NCBI GenBank assembly: GCA_963771705.1
Contig: CAVYUP010000006.1
Span: 1-64,000, forward strand
DNA: 64,000 nt
Source: DATFVA01 sp963771705
Lineage (GTDB): Bacteria > Bacteroidota > Ignavibacteria > Ignavibacteriales > Ignavibacteriaceae
Direction: 5' to 3'
Below, piece after piece: positions 1 to 9,662 of the stretch (within the stretch, counting starts at the first letter, position 1; every line of letters starts with the position of its first letter). Position numbers and translations under genes: made by a program. A model generated the notes under the pieces. The model saw only the letters and a list, made by a program, of their open reading frames with translations, did not search any database and had not been told where the DNA came from.

Positions 1-111
1 ATAACGGCATTTAGTCCGGGACAGTCGCCACCCCCGGTCAATATTCCTATTCTTTTAACTTTTGCTGTCGGCATTTTGCTCCTTGCTCTTGCATTTTTAT
101 CCGGTTTTTAA
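1..111 (+). CDS. C-terminal end of an unidentified membrane protein (partial)
   Basis: An open frame enters from the left window edge and stops with TAA at 109-111. The 36 visible residues hold a proline-rich stretch (SPGQSPPPVN) followed by one strongly hydrophobic segment of about 20 residues that ends at the stop, so the protein appears to finish in a C-terminal membrane helix. The frame is short and no family can be recognised. It could be chance, but the hydrophobic tail and the stop before the AT-rich spacer make a real gene end plausible. Confidence 0.45.
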   Translation: MTAFSPGQSPPPVNIPILLTFAVGILLLALAFLSGF

Positions 112-188
112 AATAAACTGACTTTAAATATACAATTTTTTGACGGATGATTGGATTTTAAGAGTAGAAATTTTGCTGAAATGTGAGT

Positions 189-626
189 TTAATAATGGTC
201 CTCATACTCAACTTTACCCTCTTCATTGAATTTTTTTTCATACGTAAGTCTTCCCCTGTCGTATTTTTGTATACGTTCGATTTTGCCATCCGGGTAATAT
301 CTCTTTGATTCCCCGTTCAGGATTCCTTTATCATATTCGGCTGTAATTCTCAGCTGTCCGTCTTTATAGTAAGCTTTAAGCTCCCCTTCCATCTTATCAT
401 TAACGAAGTTAACCGTTGATGCCAGCTGACCATTTTCAAAATAGTATTTCTGGATTCCGTTCCTTTTCCCGTTCTCGATTGTTGTGGTCGACTCCAGTTC
501 CCCGCTTTTATAATATGTTTTTTTGACATTGCCGTTACCGGGTTCGCTTTTGTTTTCCTGGCACCCTGCGGCAATTGAAAACAACATTACAAGAACTACT
601 AATTTCACTGATGCTCTAAACATCAT
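189..626 (-). CDS. MORN/YwqK-type repeat lipoprotein
   Basis: The protein has tandem repeats of about 23 residues of the form YYxxGxLxxxxxYxxGxxxG (for example YYKSGELE, YYFENGQLAS, YYKDGQLRIT, YYPDGKIERI), the pattern of MORN-like 'toxin-antitoxin system YwqK family antitoxin' proteins. A hydrophobic leader ends in AAGC, a weak lipobox, so it is probably a membrane-anchored lipoprotein facing the periplasm. I prefer the start at 626 (MMFRASV) over the longer frame from 656 because GGAG lies just upstream of the ATGATG and the signal peptide then starts correctly. The 'antitoxin' name in this family is weakly founded and no toxin is adjacent. Function is unknown. Confidence 0.75.
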   Translation of the reverse strand: MMFRASVKLVVLVMLFSIAAGCQENKSEPGNGNVKKTYYKSGELESTTTIENGKRNGIQKYYFENGQLASTVNFVNDKMEGELKAYYKDGQLRITAEYDKGILNGESKRYYPDGKIERIQKYDRGRLTYEKKFNEEGKVEYEDHY

Positions 627-716
627 ATCTCCATAAAATCTCTGTATTAGATTCAAAAATTATAAAATTGCAGGGGGAATTAAAAGTGAATAATTCTCTC
701 TTCGGCGGGACTCCCT

Positions 717-1175
717 TTATTTTTTAATTATCTCAACGCCGCTGTCAAACAACGAAATTTTTTCATAGAATTCATCAGACAAAGGAGTTGATTTTTTTGT
801 AACCGGATCCACGTGCACAAGAACCCCGCCCCCTTCAGCGAGAATATCTCCGTTCCGTTTTCTTTCGACTATATGTTCAAATCCATAGCTCGAATTCTTA
901 ATGTAAGAAATCCTGGTATAAATATTAATTTCATCATCAAAGAAAGCAGGCTGAAGATAATTGATTTCATTTCTCGCCATATAAAACAAACGGTTATCAC
1001 TGAATATTCCCTTTTCGGGTAAAAGTCCCGCGTCTTTCACGTAATGAATCCTTGCCTGCTCAAAGAAATTGAAGTAAACGGCATTATTAAGAATGCCAAG
1101 CATATCTACTTCATTAAACCTGACTTTTACTGTATAAACGTGTTTAAATTTGGATTTATGGAATTGCGGTTTCAT
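717..1175 (-). CDS. Acyl-CoA thioesterase, 4HBT hot-dog family
   Basis: This 152-residue protein is a typical single hot-dog-fold thioesterase of the YbgC/FadM type. Near the N-terminus it carries VRFNEVDMLGILNNAVYF, where the Asp and the following Asn-rich turn correspond to the 4HBT active-site region. It would hydrolyse acyl-CoA or hydroxyacyl-CoA in the cytoplasm. It lies 12 bp downstream of the dienoyl-CoA reductase and is the last gene of the fatty-acid degradation operon, where it may recycle CoA from dead-end acyl-CoAs. Substrate chain length cannot be read from sequence. A second copy of the family lies at 11273-11713. Confidence 0.85.
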   Translation of the reverse strand: MKPQFHKSKFKHVYTVKVRFNEVDMLGILNNAVYFNFFEQARIHYVKDAGLLPEKGIFSDNRLFYMARNEINYLQPAFFDDEINIYTRISYIKNSSYGFEHIVERKRNGDILAEGGGVLVHVDPVTKKSTPLSDEFYEKISLFDSGVEIIKK

Positions 1176-1186
1176 AATATTTCTAT

Positions 1187-2068
1187 TTAACTTCCTTTTT
1201 TTGATCTTATCATTGATTCAATAAAGTCCCACATATCTTCAGGCACAGCTTCAAGCATATTAAACTGTCCGGCACCTTTCAGCCATTCACCGCCGTCAAT
1301 GGTAATAACCTCACCGTTTATATAAGCTGAGAAATCTGAGACAAGGAAAGCGGCAAGATTTGCAAGTTCCTGGTGCTCTCCAACTCTTTTCAGCGGTACT
1401 TTGTTTTTAAAGTCGAATTTTTCTTTCAAATCACCTGGAAGCAGTCTGTCCCAGGCACCTTTTGTCGGAAATGGTCCCGGCGCAATTGCATTTGATCTGA
1501 TACCGTATTTCGCCCATTCAACAGCCAGTGACCTTGTTAACGCAAGGACTCCTGCTTTTGCACATGCTGACGGAACTACATAAGCTGAACCTGTCCATGC
1601 GTAAGTAGTTATAATATTTAATATTGTTCCATCAGATTTTTTATCGATCCAGTGTTTTCCAAACGCTAGTGTGCAGTTATAGCTGCCTTTCAAAACTATA
1701 TTTATTATTATGTCGAAGGCACGGCTGGACAGTCTTTCTGTAGGACTAATAAAATTTCCTGCAGCATTATTAACAAGTACATCAACTTTTCCTGATTTTT
1801 CAAGAACGGTGTTCAGTAAATTTTCAACCTGCTTATAATCCGTTACATCACATTCAACAGGAAGAATTCTCCCCTTTGTAGTTTTTTCCAATTCACCGAC
1901 GGTTTCGTTAAGTATATCAATTTTTCTGCTGGCAATAACAACTTCAGCACCCAGTTCAAGAAAATACCTGCTCATAGATTTACCCAGACCAGTCCCGCCG
2001 CCGGTAACCACAATTACCTTTCCTTTAAGCGCCCCTTCTTTCAACATTGGCTGTGTGTAGTTATTCAT
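1187..2068 (-). CDS. 2,4-dienoyl-CoA reductase-like SDR
   Basis: This 293-residue short-chain dehydrogenase has the nucleotide-binding motif TGGGTGLGKS at about residues 22-31 and NNAAGN at 100-105. The usual YxxxK is replaced by SACAK (Ser167, Lys171), with a Tyr at about 156. That Tyr/Ser/Lys spacing, together with VVPSACAKAG and PGPFPTKGA, matches NADPH-dependent 2,4-dienoyl-CoA reductases of the mitochondrial DECR1 type rather than an ordinary SDR. It would prepare polyunsaturated acyl-CoAs for beta-oxidation, which fits its place inside the fad operon. A spacer of about 150 bp with a long inverted repeat separates it from fadE. Confidence 0.85.
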   Translation of the reverse strand: MNNYTQPMLKEGALKGKVIVVTGGGTGLGKSMSRYFLELGAEVVIASRKIDILNETVGELEKTTKGRILPVECDVTDYKQVENLLNTVLEKSGKVDVLVNNAAGNFISPTERLSSRAFDIIINIVLKGSYNCTLAFGKHWIDKKSDGTILNIITTYAWTGSAYVVPSACAKAGVLALTRSLAVEWAKYGIRSNAIAPGPFPTKGAWDRLLPGDLKEKFDFKNKVPLKRVGEHQELANLAAFLVSDFSAYINGEVITIDGGEWLKGAGQFNMLEAVPEDMWDFIESMIRSKKGS

Positions 2069-2104
2069 TTTTCTTATTCAATGATGGTAATAAATATAAA
2101 AATT

Positions 2105-2193
2105 GGCTGTCTGAAAATAAAAAAATCATAGATCAACATTAACTTTTAACAGCGAATTTATTTCCTGATGATCATCATTATTTTCTGACAGCC
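2105..2193. repeat. Long-armed inverted repeat inside the fad operon
   Basis: GGCTGTCTGAAAATAA (2105-2120) and TTATTTTCTGACAGCC (2178-2193) are complementary at 15 of 16 positions across a 57-nt loop. The loop contains the perfect palindrome GATGATCATC (2166-2175). It lies between fadE and the dienoyl-CoA reductase. It could act as a processing or attenuation hairpin that lowers expression of the last two genes, or as a mobile-repeat relic. There is no T-tract on the downstream side, so it is not a classic terminator. Confidence 0.6.
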
Positions 2194-2216
2194 CAAAAGA
2201 AAATCAGCGGATAGAA

Positions 2217-4010
2217 TCAAAAACAGAATTTATCAGCTTCTATTAATTTATCAGCAATATTTCGTCTCAGTTTTACTGTGTTCACGGGTTCAAGCTTTGT
2301 GAATCGCTTCAAACCAAGCAGAAGCATCTTCAACTCATCACCTTCAGCGAAGGCGGTAATTGCATGTTTGCCGCATAAATTAATTTTCTCAACCGCATCA
2401 TTCACATAGACTTTTGTCATATCAATATAGGGACTGAGTTCCTCACCTTTCTTTGTTTTAGAAAGTTTCATAGCCCTCAGATAAGCAGATTCACAAGCAA
2501 AAACTTCTATCAGCATATCAGTTACATTCATTATAATTTCCTGTTCGTCTTTCAGTTTCTGCATCAGTTTTTGAACTGCACTTCCGGCAATCATAAGGAT
2601 TGCTTTCTTTGCATTACTAATTACTTTCTTTTCTGCTGCAAGGAGTTCATCTTCACCATTTTCAAAAGAAGGAACCGACATTAGTTCTTTTTGAATGGAC
2701 ATCGCGGGACCCATCAGATCAATTCTTCCCTTCATAGATCTTTTAATGAGCATATCTACGGTGAGGAGACGATTTATCTCATTTGTCCCTTCAAATATCC
2801 TGTTAATCCTGGAATCCCTGTAGGCCCTGGCGGCAGGATATTCTTCGGAGTAACCGTAGCCTCCATGAATCTGAACCGTTTCATCGACCACATAATCAAG
2901 CATCTCGGATCCATAAACTTTAAGCATTGCGCACTCAATTGCATATTCTTCAGCAGCCTTTAGTGCAGCGGCTTCATATTTTTCACCTTCAGCCTCAAGC
3001 TCTTTAATTTTTCCGTTTATAAGGTCGCTTACCCTATAAGTAGCAGATTCAGCAACATATATGCGTGCTGCCTGTTCAGCTATTTTATGCTTAATAGCCC
3101 CGAAATTTGATATAGGCTGATTGAACTGCTTTCTTTCGTTAGCATAATGGATTCCAATTGAAGCTACCTTTTTAGCACTGCCTGTGGTCATCGCGCAAAG
3201 TTTAAATCTCCCCACATTCAGAATATTAAATGCTATATATTGTCCTTTACCTATCTCACCCAGAACATTTTCAACCGGCACTTTTACATTTTCCAGAAAT
3301 ATGGCACGTGTGGAAGACCCTTTTATCCCCATTTTATTTTCTTCCTCTCCCCTGTTAAATCCTTCAGAATCAGAATCGATAATAAAGCACGTGAATTTAT
3401 CGCCATCAACCTGTGCAAATGTAATAAGGATATCAGCAAATCCGCCGTTGGTAATCCACATTTTCTGTCCGTTCAGAATATAATACTTTCCGTCATCAGA
3501 CAGCTTTGCGGTAGTCTTTGCAGATAGCGCATCTGATCCGGATGTAGGTTCGGTTAAACAGTAAGCAGATTTCAATTCCCCGCTTGCAAGCTTTGAAAGA
3601 TATTTTTTCTTCTGTTCCTCAGTTCCGTAATAAAGAATAGGCAGTGTTCCTATTCCCGTGTGAGCTGCAAAGGAAACACCGAAAGAATGACCTTTACCCA
3701 TCTCCATTGAAATAGCGGTATTGGAATTAAAATCCTGTCCCAGCCCGCCGTACTCCTCGGGTATTGCTGTTCCCAGGAGTCCCAGCTCACCGGCCTTTTC
3801 CATAAGACTGGTTGTAAGTTTTGGTTCCTGCTTATCGATCGCATCAAGTTTAGGCCAGATCTCTTTATCCACAAATTCTTTTGCTGTATCAGCCATCATT
3901 TTCTGATCTTCTGATAGATCCTCCGGGATAAATATCGATTCCGGGTCAGCTTCCTTTATCAGAAATTCTCCGCCTTTGAGAACTTCTGTTTTTGTTGTCA
4001 TATTTTCCAT
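2217..4010 (-). CDS. fadE: Acyl-CoA dehydrogenase, long form (FadE-like)
   Basis: The protein has 597 residues. About 400 N-terminal residues form a normal acyl-CoA dehydrogenase (CLTEPTSGSDA, WITNGG, QIHGGYGYSEEYPAARAYRDSR, IFEGTNEINR) and about 170 more form a helical C-terminal extension, as in Bacillus FadE and VLCAD-type enzymes. The Glu of IFEGT is at the position used as catalytic base in many members. It would catalyse the FAD-dependent first step of beta-oxidation, passing electrons to ETF. It follows fadA by 50 bp in the order fadN-fadA-fadE. A second, short-form dehydrogenase lies at 33697-34842. Confidence 0.93.
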   Translation of the reverse strand: MENMTTKTEVLKGGEFLIKEADPESIFIPEDLSEDQKMMADTAKEFVDKEIWPKLDAIDKQEPKLTTSLMEKAGELGLLGTAIPEEYGGLGQDFNSNTAISMEMGKGHSFGVSFAAHTGIGTLPILYYGTEEQKKKYLSKLASGELKSAYCLTEPTSGSDALSAKTTAKLSDDGKYYILNGQKMWITNGGFADILITFAQVDGDKFTCFIIDSDSEGFNRGEEENKMGIKGSSTRAIFLENVKVPVENVLGEIGKGQYIAFNILNVGRFKLCAMTTGSAKKVASIGIHYANERKQFNQPISNFGAIKHKIAEQAARIYVAESATYRVSDLINGKIKELEAEGEKYEAAALKAAEEYAIECAMLKVYGSEMLDYVVDETVQIHGGYGYSEEYPAARAYRDSRINRIFEGTNEINRLLTVDMLIKRSMKGRIDLMGPAMSIQKELMSVPSFENGEDELLAAEKKVISNAKKAILMIAGSAVQKLMQKLKDEQEIIMNVTDMLIEVFACESAYLRAMKLSKTKKGEELSPYIDMTKVYVNDAVEKINLCGKHAITAFAEGDELKMLLLGLKRFTKLEPVNTVKLRRNIADKLIEADKFCF

Positions 4011-4059
4011 GATACTTCTGATTATTTATTTATAAATATTTTTATTTCAGTCAGTTTAA

Positions 4060-5235
4060 CTAGTTCAGCAGTTCATAAATTGCCGCAACTCCCTGTCCGC
4101 CCCCGACACAGGCAGTAACCATTCCGTATTTTTTCTTTCTGCGCCGTAGTTCATTCAATAACTGGATAGAAAGTTTTGCCCCCGTACAGCCCAGGGGATG
4201 ACCTAAAGCGATAGCACCTCCGTTAACATTTATTTTTTCTGGATCGAGTCCTGCTGTTCTTATAACAGCCAGAGACTGAGACGCAAATGCCTCATTCAGT
4301 TCTATTAAGTCGATATCATCCAGCTTCATATCAGCCTGTTTAAGAGCTTTCGGTATCGCGGCTACCGGACCAATCCCCATGATCCTTGGATCAACACCTT
4401 CAAGAGCATATGATCTTAAGACCGCGATAGGTTTAAGATCAAGCTCTTTCATCATTTCTTCTGATACAACAAGTACGAATGCCGCTCCGTCAGATGTCTG
4501 TGAGGCATTTCCGGCGGTAACCGTTCCGCCCGCAGCAAATACCGGTTTTAACTTTGCGAGTGCCTCAAGAGTTGTATCCGGTCTCGGACCTTCATCCGTA
4601 TCGACGATATATTTTGAACTCTTCTTTTTTCCATTTTCCAGAAAGATCTCTTCAACTTCCACGGGGGCGATTTCATCTTTAAAGTATCCGCTTTTTATGG
4701 CGTTTACCGCTTTCATATGAGAGTCGTATGCAAACTTATCCTGATCTTCGCGTGAGATTTTATAGTCCCTCGCTATTTCTTCGGCTGTTAATCCCATTGA
4801 CAGATAATACTCAGGATGTTCTGAGGCAAACTTATAATTCGGTGAAAGTTTCCAGCCGGTTGTAGGGACAAGTGACATGGATTCAGTTCCCCCGGCAATA
4901 ATACAGTCTGCAAATCCAGAACGGATCTTCGAAATAGCGATTGATATAGTTTCAACGCCTGAAGCGCAGTAGCGGTTGACCGTCATCCCTGGAGTTCTCA
5001 TCGGCAGGCATTGAAGAGCGATCATTCTGCCTATCTGCAAACCCTGCTCCGCTTCAGGAACCGCATTCCCCACGATAAGATCATCTACTTTTCCTAGATC
5101 AAGCTGCGGAACTTTGCTTAATAAATATTTTATCACATCGGAGGCCAGATCATCAGGACGGTAATTCCTGAATACGCCCTTTTTAGCTTTACCAACTGCC
5201 GACCTGTATCCGGCCACTATATATGCTTCTTTCAT
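4060..5235 (-). CDS. fadA: Acetyl-CoA C-acyltransferase (3-ketoacyl-CoA thiolase)
   Basis: This is a full-length 391-residue thiolase. The nucleophile is Cys90 in NRYCASG. GGAIALGHPLGCTGAK carries the catalytic His, and CVGGGQG near the C-terminus carries the second Cys. It cleaves 3-ketoacyl-CoA with CoA to release acetyl-CoA in the last step of the beta-oxidation cycle, and probably forms a complex with the HAD/ECH protein encoded 85 bp upstream. The three catalytic motifs are intact. Confidence 0.95.
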   Translation of the reverse strand: MKEAYIVAGYRSAVGKAKKGVFRNYRPDDLASDVIKYLLSKVPQLDLGKVDDLIVGNAVPEAEQGLQIGRMIALQCLPMRTPGMTVNRYCASGVETISIAISKIRSGFADCIIAGGTESMSLVPTTGWKLSPNYKFASEHPEYYLSMGLTAEEIARDYKISREDQDKFAYDSHMKAVNAIKSGYFKDEIAPVEVEEIFLENGKKKSSKYIVDTDEGPRPDTTLEALAKLKPVFAAGGTVTAGNASQTSDGAAFVLVVSEEMMKELDLKPIAVLRSYALEGVDPRIMGIGPVAAIPKALKQADMKLDDIDLIELNEAFASQSLAVIRTAGLDPEKINVNGGAIALGHPLGCTGAKLSIQLLNELRRRKKKYGMVTACVGGGQGVAAIYELLN

Positions 5236-5319
5236 AATTCTACTTCCGGTTTAATAATTAAAATTTCATTTCCTTTTATTAACCTGCGAACATCTAAATG
5301 AATTATGTTAATAATCCTC

Positions 5320-7725
5320 CTAGTTTCTTAACGGCTTTCCTGTAGTAAGTATACTCTGTATTCTTTCCATGGTCTTCTTTTCACCAATCAGACTGAGGAA
5401 TGCCTCTCTTTCGAGATCCAGCAGATATTGTTCGGAAACAAGAGCAGGAGCAGTTAAATCTCCCCCGCACATTACGTTTGCCAGCTTCCCGACTATTTTT
5501 TTGTCGTGTTCGCTGATATATTTTGCGTTATAAAATGAATATGCTCCCAGCAATAACGTTGACAGAGCAGCTCTTCCCAGAACCTTGATATCATTTCTTT
5601 CATGAGGCTGTGTATAACCGTGATTGCTCAACTCAAGTACAGCATTTTTTGCTTCAAGAATAACCCTGTTCTGGTTCAGAACATATTTATCTCTTCCCCG
5701 TTTGAATATCCCGAGTCCGAAAGCTTTTTCTGAGGATGTAGCAACTTTGGCCATAGCTATGTTAATAAACTTTTCCTGCAGTACAGGTAATTCTACCAGT
5801 CCTTCCTGGTAGCTGTCAGAGGCACGCAGAGTCATCTCCTTGGTTCCTCCTCCCGCAGGAATGATACCAACCCCGACTTCCACAAGTCCAATATATGTTT
5901 CCGCGCCGGCAACAACTTTATCTGAATGCAGACAAACCTCGCAGCCGCCCCCAAGTGTCATTCCATGAGGCGCGGATACAACCGGTACAGCGGAATAACG
6001 AATCCTCATAGTTGATTTCTGAAACATTCTTACAGCCATGTCTATTTCATCGTATTCCTGTTCGGCGGCAAGCATAAACATCATTGCAAGGTTAGCTCCG
6101 GCAGAGAAATTCTGTGCGTCATTTCCTATTACCAGACCTTTGTAATCTTTCTCAGCTATTTCTATTGACTTATTGATCGCCTCCAATATCTCTGAACCGA
6201 TAGAATTCATTTTTGTTTGAAATTCGAGATTCAGTACACCGTCACCGATATCGTGAAGTACAGACCCGACATTTTTCCATACAGGTTCAGCACAGCGGTA
6301 ATTATCAAGAATAATGAATTCACCTTTCCCGGGGATTTTTTTATATGTCCAGGTTTTAATATCAATAAACTGCCTGGTACCGTTTTCAATTTTATAAAAG
6401 GAAGTGAAACCCCTGTCAATCATGTCATAAACCCATTTGGCAGGTTTAAGATCTGATTCTTCCATCGCCTTTACAGTCTTATCAATTCCCAGGACATCCC
6501 ACGTTTCAAAAGGACCCAATTCCCATCCGAATCCAGCACGGAGAGCATCATCAATTTTATAAACCTCATCAGCAATTTCAGGAATTCGGTTTGATGAATA
6601 TTGGAATATCATAAAGTAGAGCTTCCTCAAAAACTCCCCGGCCTTGTCTTTTGAAGACACCAGGATATTAAGTCTTTCTTTAAGAGACTCTGACTGCTTT
6701 GCTGCGGTTACGGATGCATATTTTACTTTCGGGGAAGGCTGATATTCAAATGCATCAAGATTTAATTCGAGGATTTCTTTGCCGCCTTCTTTATCTTTAG
6801 TTTTTTTGTAAAATCCCTGTCCGGTTTTATCACCCAGCCAGTTGTTTTCTACGAGTTTATTAACAAAATCGGGTATCCGGAATAGTTCACGTGCTTCATC
6901 ATCCGGACAATCTTTGTATACATTATCAGATACCTTCACGAGTGTATCAATTCCTACAACATCAGCTGTTCGGAAGGTGGCAGATTTGGGTTTGCCGGTA
7001 AGGGGTCCTGTGAGTGTATCTATTTCCTTTATCCCCAGTTCAAGTTCCTTCATCAATTTGAATACAGCCATTATACTGAAGACACCTATGCGGTTGGCAA
7101 TAAAGGCTGGAGTATCCTTACAGAGTACAGGAGTTTTGCCCAGGTACAGGTCGCCATAATACATAAGAAAGTCGATAACTTCCTTTTTTGTTTTTGGCGT
7201 AGGAATAATTTCCATCAGCTGTAAGTATCTTGGAGGGTTGAAGAAGTGCACGCCGCAGAAATTATTCTGAAAGTCTTCACTCCTGGATTCAAGCATTGAA
7301 TGGATTGGAATCCCGGATGTATTAGAAGTTATCAGGGAGCCATTTTTTCTGAATTTTTCTACCCTGTCAAAAACCGACTTTTTTATCTCCAGGTTTTCAA
7401 CTACTGCTTCAATTATCCAGTCGCACTCACCTAACCAGTCAAAATTATCCTCAAAATTCCCGGTCTGAATTCTTGAAGCAAAAGATTCATCATAGAGTGA
7501 TTCCGGCTTTGCTTTAAGAACATTTTTTAAGTTGGTATTTACTATCCTGTTTCTTACCTCGCGATTATCAAGAGTTAATCCTTTATTTTTCTCATCATCA
7601 GTCAGTTTACCGGGAATAATATCCAGAAGAAATACACTGCAGCCGATATTTGCAAAATGGCTTGCAATACGGGATCCCATAACTCCCGACCCCAGGACTG
7701 CAACTTTTTTGATTATTCGATTCAT
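5320..7725 (-). CDS. fadN: 3-hydroxyacyl-CoA dehydrogenase/enoyl-CoA hydratase fusion (FadN type)
   Basis: The 801-residue protein begins with a Rossmann NAD-binding motif (LGSGVMGSRIASHFANIG) and two hydroxyacyl-CoA dehydrogenase domains (FFNPPRYLQLMEIIP, DTPAFIANRIG). It ends with a crotonase-like domain (GMTLGGGCEV, LVEVGVGIIPAGGGT) that supplies both Glu residues expected for hydratase activity. The dehydrogenase-first order is that of Bacillus FadN, the reverse of E. coli FadB. It performs hydration and NAD-dependent oxidation of enoyl-CoA. Position between fadD and fadA supports this. Confidence 0.94.
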   Translation of the reverse strand: MNRIIKKVAVLGSGVMGSRIASHFANIGCSVFLLDIIPGKLTDDEKNKGLTLDNREVRNRIVNTNLKNVLKAKPESLYDESFASRIQTGNFEDNFDWLGECDWIIEAVVENLEIKKSVFDRVEKFRKNGSLITSNTSGIPIHSMLESRSEDFQNNFCGVHFFNPPRYLQLMEIIPTPKTKKEVIDFLMYYGDLYLGKTPVLCKDTPAFIANRIGVFSIMAVFKLMKELELGIKEIDTLTGPLTGKPKSATFRTADVVGIDTLVKVSDNVYKDCPDDEARELFRIPDFVNKLVENNWLGDKTGQGFYKKTKDKEGGKEILELNLDAFEYQPSPKVKYASVTAAKQSESLKERLNILVSSKDKAGEFLRKLYFMIFQYSSNRIPEIADEVYKIDDALRAGFGWELGPFETWDVLGIDKTVKAMEESDLKPAKWVYDMIDRGFTSFYKIENGTRQFIDIKTWTYKKIPGKGEFIILDNYRCAEPVWKNVGSVLHDIGDGVLNLEFQTKMNSIGSEILEAINKSIEIAEKDYKGLVIGNDAQNFSAGANLAMMFMLAAEQEYDEIDMAVRMFQKSTMRIRYSAVPVVSAPHGMTLGGGCEVCLHSDKVVAGAETYIGLVEVGVGIIPAGGGTKEMTLRASDSYQEGLVELPVLQEKFINIAMAKVATSSEKAFGLGIFKRGRDKYVLNQNRVILEAKNAVLELSNHGYTQPHERNDIKVLGRAALSTLLLGAYSFYNAKYISEHDKKIVGKLANVMCGGDLTAPALVSEQYLLDLEREAFLSLIGEKKTMERIQSILTTGKPLRN

Positions 7726-7799
7726 AAATGATCTCGGTTATATTATTGATAAAATTATTTATTACAGTCCGGCATGAATAAACCGGTGATAAAACCTTA

Positions 7800-9602
7800 T
7801 CAGGCAGTTTCCATTTCTGATTTTTCAACATAAATCTGATCTATCAGGTCTTTATATTTAGCAGACACTACATCCCTTTTAACTTTAAGAGTAGGTGTAA
7901 GCTCTCCGCCTTCAATAGACCAGACTTCAGGTGCCAGGGCTATTTCCTTTACCTGCTGAATATGTCCGAATCTTTTATTACACCTCTGAACTTCCTTCCA
8001 TATCCTCTCTTTAACAACAGGAGATGCTGCGATCTCTTCATTGGTTGTGAAATTTATGTTCTTTCCCTGTGCCCATTTTTTTAGAAAGTCGAATGAAGGC
8101 TGAATAATAGCAGCAGCAAATTTCTGATTTTCACCTATCACCATTATATGCTCGATAAAGAATGATTCTTTCATTTTATTTTCGATAGGCTGCGGAACGA
8201 TAAACTTACCTCCGCTTGTCTTAAATATTTCTTTGAGTCTTCCGGTTATCTTAAGATATTTTCCGTCCCTTAATTCACCTATATCACCGGTATGAAACCA
8301 GCCTTCTTTATCTATTGCCTCTTTTGTGGCTTCGGGATCATTATAATAACCCATCATTACATTCGGACCTTTACCAAGAATTTCTCCGTTTTCAGCTATT
8401 TTAATCTCTACATCAGGAATTGGAAAACCCACAGTACCAAAATGGTTCTGACCTTTTTCAAAACGATTGCAAGTAAGAACAGGAGAAGTTTCTGTTAATC
8501 CATAACCCTCAACCACCTCTATGCCGGCCGCAGTAAACACCCTTGAAAGTCTCGGCTGCAGAGCGGCAGCGCCGCTTATAATTCCTCTCAGTTCACCTCC
8601 GAGGGCCTCAAGCCATCTGCTGAACACAATCTTCCTGGCAAAGAAAAGCCTGAAATTGTAGAACCAGTTATTATTGCCCTGGTTATCGTAGTGAAGTCCA
8701 AGATTAACAGCCCATCCAAAAATTGCTTTTTTAACCAAACTCAGTTTAAAGCCTTCGGCCATTATTTTCTCAAAGATCTTCTCAAGCATCCTCGGAACTG
8801 TAATAAAATAATGCGGCTTCACTTCTTTTATATTCTCTCCAAGTTTGTCCATACTCTCGGGGTAGTTTATTGAGGAACCCAGGAGCATATAAAAATAGGC
8901 CGCAGTCCGTTCGAAGATATGACAGAGCGGAAGGAAGCTGATCGTTCTCTTAAAATATTCTATTGGCATTGCTCTGGTTAAAGAATTAACATTCCCCATT
9001 ATGTTTTTGTGTGAAAGCATTACACCCTTGGGAATTCCAGTGGTACCTGAAGTATATATTATAGTTGCAAGATCATTCTCTGTGATACTTTCTCTAATCT
9101 CATCAAGTCTTTTTTTATAACTTTCATCGGCGAGTTCCATTATCTGCATCCAGTTACGGGCATTCTTCACTTCATTGAAAGTATATATTTCCTCAATTTT
9201 TACCTTAAGCCTTTTATTTACCCTCTGCACTTTTTCGTATAGTTCCTCATCCTCAACAAAAACCAGCTTTACTTCAGCATCCTGAAATATGTAAACGTAA
9301 TTATCTTCACTAGTATTCGGGTAAAGAGGAACTACTATTCCCCCTATCTGCAGCACAGCAAGATCGATAAAATTCCACTCAACCCTATTCCTGGATATGA
9401 TACCTACTTTGTTACCAGGACTACAGCAGAGCTTTAACAACGCAAGACTAAGGTTGTTGACTATTTTACTCAACTCCTCAGTACTGTAACTTCGCCATTT
9501 GCCTGTGACTTTATCGCTTAAGGCCCGCGGGTTGGGATAATGCTCTAATTGATAAGGAATTAAATCAATCAGCCTGTTCTTTGATAACGCCGGAGGTTTC
9601 AT
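7800..9602 (-). CDS. fadD: Long-chain fatty acid-CoA ligase (AMP-forming)
   Basis: This 600-residue adenylate-forming enzyme has the P-loop motif IIYTSGTTGIPKGVMLSHKN, GYGLTETSPV, and the hinge region GWFHTGDIGEL followed by ITGRLKEIFKTSGGK. This places it in the FAA1/FadD15-type long-chain acyl-CoA synthetases. It activates free fatty acids with ATP and CoA and is the first gene of the operon, immediately downstream of the regulator-operator spacer. The gap to fadN is 74 bp. No transmembrane segment is obvious; membrane association would be peripheral. Confidence 0.94.
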   Translation of the reverse strand: MKPPALSKNRLIDLIPYQLEHYPNPRALSDKVTGKWRSYSTEELSKIVNNLSLALLKLCCSPGNKVGIISRNRVEWNFIDLAVLQIGGIVVPLYPNTSEDNYVYIFQDAEVKLVFVEDEELYEKVQRVNKRLKVKIEEIYTFNEVKNARNWMQIMELADESYKKRLDEIRESITENDLATIIYTSGTTGIPKGVMLSHKNIMGNVNSLTRAMPIEYFKRTISFLPLCHIFERTAAYFYMLLGSSINYPESMDKLGENIKEVKPHYFITVPRMLEKIFEKIMAEGFKLSLVKKAIFGWAVNLGLHYDNQGNNNWFYNFRLFFARKIVFSRWLEALGGELRGIISGAAALQPRLSRVFTAAGIEVVEGYGLTETSPVLTCNRFEKGQNHFGTVGFPIPDVEIKIAENGEILGKGPNVMMGYYNDPEATKEAIDKEGWFHTGDIGELRDGKYLKITGRLKEIFKTSGGKFIVPQPIENKMKESFFIEHIMVIGENQKFAAAIIQPSFDFLKKWAQGKNINFTTNEEIAASPVVKERIWKEVQRCNKRFGHIQQVKEIALAPEVWSIEGGELTPTLKVKRDVVSAKYKDLIDQIYVEKSEMETA

Positions 9603-9662
9603 AACCTATCCCCATTATCTTTGTTTATTATTTTTATAAAAAAATAAGAAGATCGGATCAAA

